NCBI GenBank assembly: GCA_030407085.1
Contig: CM059582.1
Location: 197,640,001-197,704,000, forward strand
Origin: Trichopria drosophilae
Lineage: Eukaryota > Arthropoda > Insecta > Hymenoptera > Diapriidae
Direction of reading: 5' to 3'
Length of the DNA stretch: 64,000 bases
In this document: piece after piece, positions 1 through 10,408 of the stretch
How the letters are laid out: each line of letters starts with the position of its first letter
How positions within the stretch are numbered: position 1 is the first letter of the stretch
The notes under the pieces: model-generated
What the model saw: only the letters and a program-made list of their open reading frames with translations
The model's database searches: none
What the model was told of the DNA's origin: nothing
Program-made: the position numbers and the translations under genes

Positions 1-2528
1 AATTTGACAAATAGAAGGGACTGGAATATATGTGTGCTATTTAGGAGCCACTATTTTCTACAGCTATTTTAAAACCCTTTTTAAATACATTAAATTATTT
101 GATCCCATGATTTTTCAATATCCCCACTTTTTCTATTAATTACGTTCATTTTTTATGGTTTTTTGAGTGTTAAAAATACAATGTTTACAGTTTAAAACGG
201 TTCTTGTCTAGACGGACTTTTTACGTGGATTGTGTTATATTCTCCATCCTCTTCATCCATAATCCAATGGTTTAATTGAAGGATTCAATAGTACACTTCT
301 GATATATTTATCAAAATTTGCTTCATCGCTTCAAAAAGATTGGGATAGACGGATTCCTTTGTTTCTGTCAGCATATAAATCTTCAACTGCAGAGTGTTCT
401 CCATCATTATTCAATTTTGGTCCTGGACTTAGTCCTCCTTTACATCTTCTTCGTGAAGAACCTCCCTCTAAAAATCGAAATACACAAAATTTAATAATTT
501 CTAATTTAGTCGATTAACTTCAAAATAACCTTAATACAATTTAGAACACAAGTAGGAAACCTTTACAAATGAAATGAAATAAAACAAAATCCAGGTATGA
601 TCTAAAATCTTCTAAATCTTCTTTTAACGTAGCATAGATATTATGGATCTTTCTCCCCAAAAGAATCATTGGACATTGTTAAAAACTACAATGTAATTGG
701 GATGGTCCCTATATAGTCCCTGCAACATGATGTTGTACACATTATTCAAAATTATTCAAATAAAAGGTATAAAGAAGTTCATATTAATCGTTTAGCTAAT
801 TTTGAGGAATAATTGCAAATACGCTTTTAAGCTTTAAACTATATTTAGATTTTATAATTGCATTTGATAATTTATTATAATAAATTGCATTCAAATATTT
901 GTTCAACTCTATACTTGAAATCGATGTATCCTTCGATTTGCAGTAACAGCGATTATAGAAAATAGTGAAAAGATTCAAATAATGATTAAATTATTTTTTT
1001 TAACTATAACTTAACTTAGATATTTAGTATGTAAACCGTCGCCCAAGTTGTTTACATGCCATCGGTTTTTCTCGGGCATTTTTTTATATTTTGGACGGGA
1101 GAAAGCTAACGCGAAAGTATATATGCATTGAAAGTAATGACAAATACCAAAAATATATACTTGTTTTTTTTAGATCTGTGATTTGTTTTCATTTAACATT
1201 TTGTTTTAAAAAGAAGATAATATTAGGTTTCAGAATTATATTGATTATATTTGAATTAAATAAAAGAACCAATATTGCGCTCTTCCTTTTTGAAATAAAA
1301 TGAAAGAAAAACGAAGATTTTGACAGTTTTTGATTGATCAGTCAACCTACGTGTCAAGATTTGGGATAATAAACTTCACGTTAATTAAAAAGAATTCTTA
1401 AATCTTTCCAAAATTCTATTTCTTCGTTCATACATGTACAGTTGTCTGTAGAGTTTTCATTCAGTTAATTCTCTTACAAGTTAAACTGGTTGCTGTCTCT
1501 ATTATGGAAAGTGCTTAAATCTAAGACTTCGCACATGAAAACAAAGATAACCATAATAATAATTACTCAAGGTAACTGTATTTACGTAACTTCAACAGGA
1601 ATTCGAATGAGGAGTCGCGATTTTGTTAGCTAGACGTGCAATATCGGCGGAACTTACGCAATAGTTACTCAACTCTCAAACATGTTCGCAGTAGCTACGT
1701 AAACTTATCGGTAGTCGCTCATTAAACAAAATCATTCGCGCCATTGCATAAGACAACCTAATCGCTCGAGTTTCACTACACACTACCTCGATTGTCGAAT
1801 TCGCTTCCTCGGTAACCTGGTAATCTCGGGGAACGTTTGATGGCTCGGCAATTCTGTACTCCGCGATGCATAATGTCGCCGGTTCATGAACGAGAGTTTG
1901 GATCGATAGAAGGTGAAGGACGTCGAGATGGAAAGGATCGATCGATCCTAGCGATCTGCGCTTGTTAACGAAAGGTGAGCTTTGGCTTTGTTCGCACAAG
2001 CACCGGCTATAAACCTATCTAAAATGCGCCACGGTAATTGGATAACTGAATGTGCGAGTAAGATGCTAAGTCCTCCGGCCCTATAATACTAAGAAGTTCT
2101 CAGAACCTTTCGGGATAACGGCTTCACGACTATACACAACTCCTCTATTTATACTTGCGCAAGAGCCTCCCGTGCTTTCTCGAATTTGCTGCAACATTGT
2201 TTACAAAGTCCTGCTTCGAAAATGTACTTTAACTTGACGTAGTAATTGCGTTGATGAAATTACTCTTTGCAGATTATTCCTTCCAATTATTAATTTTTAT
2301 AAAGTTATGATGACTAATGTTTTTCAATCTTAACAGTCAAATTAACACAAAACGTTGCTGGGATTAATATTGTAGAGATTCACATGTTTGCAAAATGGTT
2401 TTCTTATTTCTATTTATTTTTATAACATATCTAATTAAAATACTTTCTAATGTCTAACATTACATTGCACTGGAATAATAATACTAATTATAATAATCAG
2501 AATAAATGGAAAATCAGTGTTGATATAT
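1..2528. other. Noncoding AT-rich stretch with one GC/CpG-richer island
   Basis: No recognisable gene. The first 1.6 kb is AT-rich with short chance frames only. From about 1600 to 2210 the composition changes to CpG-rich DNA. The longest frame there (107 codons, minus strand, 1676-1999) has no recognisable domain and I do not call it a gene. The island could be a regulatory or promoter-type segment; this is inference from composition only. Confidence 0.5.
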
Positions 2529-2877
2529 TTAACCCATTAACACCCTAGAGGACACGAATTTTACCAAGATTTTCGAAATATTTCTTGGCGTTAAAAACCA
2601 ATTCAAACAATTTGAGACAAAACATTCTGGACGTAAAATCGATCGCTCTGTCAGATACTGTTATCAAATTCATTCTACAATAAACGTGCAAAAAGTTATA
2701 AACAATTACTATTTGCACAAACGCGTTTTTTCCTTCCCAAAAGTTTTTTAATCAATATTTTGTCATTTTTCAATGAATATATGTCAAACAAGAAAAATCA
2801 TTTGGCCAAAACGTCAAAATATCGTGTCTTTAATCCCTGAGCTATAAGTATTCGTAATAATATATAGAAAAGTTGAA

Positions 2878-3272
2878 GATGGACAATTCAAAATTATGAC
2901 AACTAAAGCTTTCATTTTTTTTTGTAAAATATTAGCTTAGTGTACCAAATTTTTAAAAATTATCCGATATTGATAAACCCATATTAAATCCGTCATTCTT
3001 AAATTTGAAAATAACTGCATTTTCGTGATCAGCCACCTAAAAAATCCTCATATAGCAATTTGCATAAAAATTTTAAAAAATGTAACTTTAGTTAGACATG
3101 TTAGATCCACTGTTTAAAATTTTTAAAAAATAAATGTAAAATTAATACTCGGAAAAATTTATGGGTACTAAGTTTTGTCAAGATCGGATAATTTTTAAAG
3201 ATTTGGTATACTAATATTATATTTTATAACAAAATAGCTTCAGTCACGATTTTGGATTCACCATCTTTAATT
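2878..3272. repeat. Nested inverted repeat inside the piggyBac-like element
   Basis: Arms of roughly 95 bp (about 2878-2975 and 3178-3272) are imperfect reverse complements; both contain the TTTTTAAAxATTxxCCGAT-type segment and a GATGG..CCATC end. The roughly 200-bp centre carries a degenerate CGTGATCAGCCACC, a relative of the dispersed CTGATTACGAAT core. It looks like a foldback element inserted in another foldback element. Confidence 0.55.
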
Positions 3273-3443
3273 TTGCAATATGTTATTTCGAATATTACTT
3301 CGACCCAGACCTTAGCTCTGGACGAAGTATTGAATTTGGTCACTTCAGGTATAAAAATTACCCTATAGTTTTTCATCAAATGTCGACCTGTCGGACCCTA
3401 AGGAGCCCAAATCAACAATAAAAAAATTTGTGTCCGTGATCTT

Positions 3444-3467
3444 GTACGTACGTACGTCCGTACGTCC
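3444..3467. repeat. ACGT-type simple repeat
   Basis: Short tandem run of ACGT units with one interruption, 24 bp long. It is self-complementary and adds to the hairpin potential of the surrounding element. Confidence 0.7.
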
Positions 3468-3849
3468 CGGTTTTTTGTCTCGCGATAACTCGCGTACGGA
3501 TAAGCATATTAACATTTTGTTTTTAAAATACGCGTCTTGGCATAACTTAAATCTGATTAGATTTTGACACAGATGCATGCGTCCATTACTAAAAAACATT
3601 AGCCCCAATTAAGCTTGTTCGCAGATTTTTGCATTTTTGTTGTAAAAATACAAATTTTATTGAAAAATGTTTCAAACAGAAAAGATAGAGCATGAAGTTC
3701 TCTACAAGAAAGGTTGTATGCATTTTCTTCCTAAAGCCAACGATAAAGATCGTAATAATACGGACGGTAATTAGTAAAACATAGTAAACACGTAATATGC
3801 ATCGAATAGTCTATTACAATACAAGTGCATGCAGTAAGTGTTTTGCAAC

Positions 3850-3925
3850 TTTTATTTATTAGTACTTCGGCTGGCCTGTCGTCGGGGTCGAAGTTTTGAA
3901 AATGCTCATTTTCAATTTTATGTCG
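3850..3925 (-). repeat. Dispersed repeat, copy 1 (shared with 38258-38315)
   Basis: The reverse complement of this stretch shares the segment TGAAAATGAGCATTTTCAAA followed by ACTT.GACCCCGAC and a GCAGGTCAGC/ACAGGCCAGC-type tail with 38258-38315. The two copies lie more than 34 kb apart, so this is an interspersed repeat. Its family is not recognised. Confidence 0.65.
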
Positions 3926-4667
3926 ACTCAGGCCATAGGTCATAGTTGTTAATCATGTTCAATTTTCATACATATAAGAAACACTATATTGTTGTAACAT
4001 ATCTATCGAAGCCACTTGGACCCAAATATGATTGGACCCCCAAATATCGAAATAATTTTATAATATAATTGAAAGCTGTTAGTAAACGAACGAATATTAA
4101 TAAGGAATAGCCGACTCTACACTGGGTCGAAGTTTCTGAGCGAGCGAAGCGAGCGAGGCACCACGCCAACACTAGTTTATAGCTGAGACATTAAAGACAG
4201 GATATTTTAAGGCTTTGACCCAATGACTTTTTTTGTTTGACATGAAAATATTGATTAAAAAACTTTTGTGAAGGAAAAAATCGCGTTTTTTATGAATAAT
4301 TGTTTATAACTTTTTACACTTTTATTGTAGACAAATTTTGATACAAGAATCTAAAAGAGCGATTAATTGTACGTCGAGAATGTTTTGTCTCAAAGTTTTG
4401 AATTGTTTTTTTAATGTCAAGAAATATTCCGTAAATCTTGGTAAAATTTATATCCTCTTGGGGGTTAATGGGTTAAACAAGAGAAACACGAAATAAGGGA
4501 AAAAGAATCTTTGAAAATGGAACCTCTGTAAAACGAACGTTAGGCAAGGGAAGCTGCTAACCCCAGTCTTAAATATGTGTCTGACCAAAAATACATTGTT
4601 CTACTTAAAATGCTACAAACTCCTTACATGCACACATTTCTATTTTTATTTGAATGATCTGAAATTT

Positions 4668-4870
4668 ATTACTCGGGGGTTTCTGAGATCGCTGATTACG
4701 AATCTCAATCAAATTTCGAAATAAAAAATGTCGGATTTAAAATGGCGGAACAAATCGCCAAAATTAATTTAATTTTTATGAAATTTGCTACGCGGGAGTT
4801 TTTGGGATTGCTGATTACGAATTTAAAAAAAGAAATTCAAAATTCAATATAGCGGCTGCAAAATGGCGAA
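4668..4870 (+). repeat. Two tandemly placed copies of the CTGATTACGAAT dispersed repeat
   Basis: Copies start near 4668 and 4788. Each has a GGG-TTTxTGxGATxGCTGATTACGAAT core followed about 40-50 bp later by an AAAATGGCGGA-like segment. Further copies on both strands lie at about 5300-5372 (+), 5630-5700 (-), 6515-6580 (+), 15035-15115 (-), 16946-16975 (+), 18128-18158 (-), 21215-21285 (-), 50236-50325 (+) and 51362-51445 (+). The family is not identified. Confidence 0.7.
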
Positions 4871-5195
4871 CGGAAAGTTGATGAAGTCATTTGATTTTTA
4901 AGTAATAGTTTATTAGGGGCTTCATGCGGTAGCTTATTAAGAGATTCAATTTAAAATTTCGGTACAGCGAAATTGTCGTGAAATATTAATTTATTATTTA
5001 AACTTATAAATTCAGTATAAAAAACACTCTTCTAATAGAATAATTAACATTTAATCTAGAACAGTTAGAATTTCAGAAAATTCTATTTATAATTCATGAT
5101 AGATAATTTAAAAATCAACAAAATAAAGTAAATTCGCAAGTGGATATGATTATAAATATCACTATATTATGCTTTGGCTCTCCATTTCTGATTAA

Positions 5196-5789
5196 CCCAT
5201 TATCGCATACGGCATACCTGTGGTGCAATTTTGGACACATGCGATTTTAACCGTTAGAATCATACATTTTCTTTATGTAAACTATATACTCTATGGTTTA
5301 AAGGGTCGCTGATCACGAATCCGAAGTCAGAATTGCAAAATTTAAAACAGCTGATCCAATATGGCGGTTCAAACATAGAAATAATGCTTTTCAACGAACC
5401 ATTTGGACAAATCATTTCGAACATTCGATATAAAGGGTAGTTGGTTTCCGTATAACAGTTAACTTCTTGATGTCTGCCATTTTGAATCAGCCATTTTGAA
5501 TTTTGTTATTCTGACATCAAATTCCTATTCAGCCCAAAAACATACGCAACCCAACTGTCGTTTGCATCGAAAGTTCTGAAGATTGTTTTGTCCAACTAGC
5601 TTTTGAAAAACATTATTTCTATGTTTGAATCGCCATATTGGATCAGTTGTTATAATTTTGCAATTCTGACTTCGGATTCGTAATCAGCGATTCTTAAAAC
5701 CATAGGGCACATAGTTTGCAGATAGAAAAAGTTTGATTCTAACGGTTAAAATCGCGTGTATCCACTGGTATGCCGTATGCGCTAATGGG
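5196..5789. mobile_element. piggyBac-like foldback MITE (594 bp)
   Basis: TTAA flanks both ends (5192-5195, 5790-5793). The ends are inverted copies of CCCATTA(T/G)CGCATACGGC and the arms continue almost to the centre near 5492, making a hairpin with arms of about 280 bp. Each arm contains one copy of the CTGATTACGAAT repeat with a neighbouring AATATGGCGG segment, in opposite orientation. There is no open frame of note. TTAA duplications and CCC termini place it with piggyBac-derived non-autonomous elements. Confidence 0.8.
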
Positions 5790-5796
5790 TTAACAA

Positions 5797-8435
5797 TTTT
5801 ATATTTTAAATGTTCTACCATAATTTCGGAGTGGTTTCGTCAGTTCACCTTACAACTCGAATAACATTATCTCAAAATGACACTGTAACAGTTCTTTTTG
5901 GGGTCTGTCTTATTACGCAATGTAATTTGAAGTCTTTCCCTCGTCGTTAACTTCTTTAAGTATACAAAAAATATAGGAACACGGATAATTATTGTGTGAC
6001 AATAATCGAAGAGCGATCAAAGGATCCAACTATTTTACGTGAGATCACTGAATTCACCTCAGATATATCGACAGAATATAAAAAAAGGGATTTTTCGAGA
6101 ATTGATTAAAATAAAAGGGTACACATGAATCTGAAATACATATGGGCATTGTTCTAGAACTTTTAAACTTTGAGGTTGAAGAAAATTGCATTTTTTTTTA
6201 GGCACATTCATGAAATTAATTTTATTGGCTTTAGAATTGATCAAATGACAGGAAAAACCTTGCGTGACTCATTTATACACAATGTATTTTTTTTTAATAT
6301 AACATACGTTACGTTACTCGTAAAATTAGTTTTTAGTTTTGTAACGTTAAATTTAATATACATAAAAAATTCAGTTCTTTTGCTTATGGCCTAATTTTTA
6401 GAAGCTAGTATATAAAATTAAACGTCTAGTTAATAGTTCAAATTTAAAATAATGGATTAAATATGGCGGACTATTTTTACAAAATTTCTTTGATTTTTAT
6501 AAAATTTGATATGTTAGGGTTTTTGAGGCCACTGATTACAAATCCAAAGTCAGTTTTCATTAAAATTTGAAATCCAAATACATGATTTAACATTAAGGAT
6601 ACCAAAAAATTAAAACGATTTGTAAAGAATAATCATTTTATTATTGTCAAAAATTGTGTTTTTTGTTGTATTAAAAAAACACAAAATTTATAAATACTTT
6701 AATAACATTGGAGAAAAGATCACAATGATTCCAAAGTACTTAGAAGCTAAATTGTAGATGTGCCATTAAATAATTTGATTTTTCAAAGTGAGTTTCGCTT
6801 GGAAATTTAAAGTTTGACGTGGTCGCATTTTTTATGTATAGGTGGCACACGTTCGGGCAAAGGCTCAAATTACTTCCTATCATATAGGTAATGTACCCCT
6901 GTTGTGTGGTTTCTTAAAAACCAATGTGAAAAAAATTATCTAAGGTTGATTGCTAAATTGTCAACTATAAAAAAAAGTTATCTCGCAAGTTTGAAGGTAT
7001 ATAATTTTATTCCTCAGTGAGGCACATCATTAAGTTAAGGATTTTTCATTTGTTTACATCCCCAAATACTTCCACAAAAAACCACAGACCATAAAAAAAA
7101 GGTGCAAAAAGTTTCAGTGTTAAAACTGAAAAAATGTAGTGAGTGTCGCGCACCAAAAACAGGCAAATTCACTACTTTTATTTACTCTCATTGTTTTCTA
7201 CATATCGGTAATTAGTAATAAACACTTATTACATGTAAATCGAACAAAAATTTGTTGATCTGTAGTGTTACAAAGTTATATTTAAAATTTTTATGGTATC
7301 ATAATGAGCGACAACATAAAGTTTAAAAGTTCTAGAACAATGCCTATATATTAAGGCTCGAATATATATACATAACGCGTTCAAATACAGATTTCTTCAA
7401 ATGAGTCACACAATCGTTGAGATAGAGAAATTCATATGCTCGCATTTTAGTTCAACTATGGCATTAAAAAGTATATCACAAAAAACTATAAAATTACTCA
7501 TTTTAATAACATTTAAAAACGCTCTAAAATAAGGAAAGAGAGAGCAGAGCATCAAACTAACTTGAAATGTCTTGAATTAAATAGTTGGAAGGAAAAAACC
7601 TGATCTCCGTCGTCGGCGACCTCAGCGCTGAACTTCGTCTTTCCTTATGACTGGAACTTCGTCCTTCTTTGTTAATAATCATCCGCCAGAGCCTACTTCA
7701 TCTAAACGTGATTTTTCAAGGGACGCCGACGCCATCTTGGAAGCTTCCGCGTCGAAATCATATCATCGAAATTCGATGATGATTCTTTTTCTTGATGATC
7801 GAGCTTCTTGACCATTTGTCCTCGAAATTAGCTCAATATCAGCGATCGTACAATAACGCTTCGTATGAGGAATTGCGAAACTAATGATTCATGGACACGA
7901 ATTTGGCAATTAAATATCCCGGGTGTGACACTCTCCGCGGATTGCCAAAGTGATATTCGCGACTTAGTGATAACCAAAGCTGATTATCACTTGTACGACC
8001 ATTAATTGCCGATCTCGATCAGCGACGCGTGCTTCTAATACGCCGTAGATTTTTCAACACATGACTGTATGCGTCCGACGTTTTTCAAAGTCTAGAACCA
8101 AGTGTCCGTTTCCGCGGGCCAATGCAAACTGAGACTGCGAAACGTGCCGTCGTCTTGTAAACAAATAATTCCCATTGGTGGACAAATTCTTCTATCTTCT
8201 ATTTTCGGATTTTTTCTGTCCTTTTACTCTTTCTCTCTCTTTCTTCCTACCTACGCTCTCTCTTTCGCTCCTATTACTAACTTACGCGACGCATTTAACA
8301 CTACTCACACAAATACACAATAGTGTGATTCGTTACAACACCCTTAACACATTTTAATTTATAACTCTAGATTTCCCAGTGTATTGACCGTTAAACTATG
8401 AAAACTATTGGATTGAGAAAATCAATGTAATTGCG
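5797..8435. other. Noncoding stretch with a CpG-richer island at 7585-8170
   Basis: AT-rich DNA with chance frames only, and one degenerate CTGATTACGAAT-type copy at 6515-6580. From about 7585 to 8170 the sequence is GC- and CpG-richer, followed by a pyrimidine-rich tract at about 8210-8290. No domain or exon is recognisable in any frame. The island may be regulatory or intronic. Confidence 0.45.
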
Positions 8436-10318
8436 AAAAATCGGTAGGGGTACATTAATTACTCATACATCCCGAATGCACTAGCTTCAATAAACTACTA
8501 TAAATCTTATCATTCTCTATTTCAAGTTGAAATGTTCGATTTTCGATATCATAGAATGCGAAGTGTTCTTCAATGAGCCACAACATGCCTTTTTTAGCCT
8601 AAAAATTAACATTTTCAAGCTCAAATAACTCAAAAAGTATTCACCCCGCTATCGAGCCTGGGAGTTGTTTTCATTAAAAAAAATTCCATCCCCGAGAAGG
8701 GGTGGCAACCTCCACCAAGGTAAAAGCAAGCACCGACACAAGGTTAACTTTTAAGTATATGGTAAGTAGAACCTAATAAATATGCTATATCCCGGCATTT
8801 AATGCAGTATAAAATGAAAATTAGATTTACAAACTTAAAATTAAATATCGCGTCCAGGGCAAGGATGCCATAAGCCCTGCTGAAGAGCACAACATGGCAT
8901 CCTGGTGCGAAACGCATTTTGACAATAGTTCTAATTTTAAGCGCTAGAGGGATGGTTTTTCATATTAAATCCAATAGTAGGTGATTCAAAATTTTTACAT
9001 ATAAGTACCGAATGATTTATTGCGCTAGGCGTGAACTGATATCCCAGTTACGTCATATTTTCTTTGTTTACTTTTATCAGAATTAGTAAGAGGACCGTAT
9101 TACCAGGAAAAACTTAATTGTATATTTAATTAAAGCGGTCAAGAAATATACCTATATTTACTTATTTGCTAAGTAGAACCTAACTCCAATTTTCAGAAAA
9201 ATCGGTGTTGCTTGGAAGAATTTCAAAGGAATATATCCAGTGACTGAACTATTAATGTACGTAGGCCGAGTTTTTGATAAAATATTATATAGTTGTGCAT
9301 TAAATATTTTATTATATTATTGTATACAAATACTGACATAATAAATACAGTTTAATTGACTTATTTATATATTGTATTCTTATGCAGTTTGCAAAAAAAA
9401 TCCAAAAATTTTGTCCCCGAGATAAGTCTGCAAAAAAAATTGTGCACATCATTTTTTTAGTTCTGATATATATATCAGGTTCCACAAATTTGTGGAATCA
9501 CCTTGGCAACCTCCACCAAGGTGAAAGCAAGCTCTGTAAAAATTTATGTCACATTTATATTACGTAATTTTTTACTTCCTTTTATGTAAAAAATTACGTA
9601 ATATAAATGTGACATAAATTTTTACAGAGCTTGAATATTAACAAATTTGTGCAATCACCTTAACCTGATATATATATATATCAGAACTAAAAAAATGATG
9701 TGCACAATTTTTTTTGCAGACTTATCTCGGGAACAAAATTTTTGGATTTTTTTTGCAAACTGCATAAGATATATATAATATAAATATAATAAGTCAATTA
9801 AACTGTATTTATTATGTCAGTATTTGTATACAATAATACAATAAAATATTTAATGCACAACTATATAATATTTTATCAAAACCTCGGCCTATGTACATTA
9901 ATAGTTCAGTTACTGGATATATTCCTTTGAAATTCTTCCAAGCAACACCGATTTTTCTGAAAATTGGAGTTAGGTTCTACTTACCATATACTTAAAAGTT
10001 AATCTTGTGTCGGTGCTTGCTTTTACCTTGGTGGAGGTTGCCAACCCTTCTCGGGGATGGAATTTTTTTTTAATGAAAACAACTCCCAGGCTCGATAGCG
10101 GGGTGAATACTTTTTGAGTTATTTGAGCTTGAAAATGTTAATTTTTAGGCTAAAAAAGGCATGTTATGGCTCATTGATGAACACTTCGCATTCTATCATA
10201 TCGAAAATCGAACATTTCAACTTGAAATAGAGAATGATAAGATTTATAGTAGTTTATTGAAGTTAGTGCATTCGGGATGTATGAGTAATTAATGTACTCC
10301 TACAGATTTTTTACATAA
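8436..10318. mobile_element. Very long palindrome / foldback element with a 10-bp spacer
   Basis: The left arm (8436-9575, interrupted by an insertion at 8777-9169) and right arm (9586-10318) are near-perfect reverse complements of about 735 bp, separated by only 10 bp (9576-9585). The innermost pairing is TACGTAATTTTTTAC (9561-9575) with GTAAAAAATTACGTA (9586-9600). There is no transposase-like frame. One small inner block is not inverted: ACAAATTTGTGxAATCACCTT reads in the same direction in both arms (9484-9504 and 9641-9661). No clear target duplication is visible at the outer ends. Confidence 0.8.
8777..9169. mobile_element. 393-bp insertion with a perfect 14-bp target site duplication
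   Basis: The segment is bounded by two identical copies of TAAGTAGAACCTAA (8763-8776 and 9170-9183). The right arm of the surrounding palindrome carries the uninterrupted site (9970-9983, reverse complement), so the empty pre-insertion state is preserved in the same locus. A 14-bp duplication fits a target-primed retroelement (SINE or truncated LINE) better than most DNA transposons. The insert has no open frame, no obvious terminal inverted repeats and no clear A-tail; it contains a small internal palindrome around GGATGCCAT/ATGGCATCC. Family not recognised. Confidence 0.8.
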
Positions 10319-10408
10319 AAGGATATGTAAAAAATTACGTAATATAAATGTGACATAAATTTTTACAGAGCTTGAATATTAACAAATTTTGTGGAATTGC
10401 CTTAACCT
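10319..10408 (+). repeat. Extra direct copy of the palindrome core
   Basis: Starting after a TTACATAAAAGG segment, this stretch repeats the sequence found just right of the palindrome centre (about 9586-9666), including AATTACGTAATATAAATGTG and ACAGAGCTTGAATATTAACA, and ends in the same CCTTAACCTG. It is a third copy of the inner core, placed outside the right arm, and suggests template switching or a second element of the same family at the edge. Confidence 0.7.

Larger units (their letters stand above)
2533..4472. mobile_element. piggyBac-like non-autonomous foldback element (about 1.94 kb)
   Basis: The element is bounded by TTAA on both sides (2529-2532 and 4473-4476) and its ends read CCCATTAAC inward from each side. 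TTAA duplications with CCC ends are characteristic of the piggyBac superfamily. Imperfect inverted arms run from 2533 to about 2850 and from about 4172 to 4472, sharing segments such as the one around AATATTTCTTG and the one around TTATAGCT. The 1.3-kb interior has no transposase-like frame, so this is a non-autonomous or composite copy. It contains a nested inverted repeat (2878-3272), an ACGT-type simple repeat and a dispersed repeat shared with 38258-38315. Confidence 0.72.
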
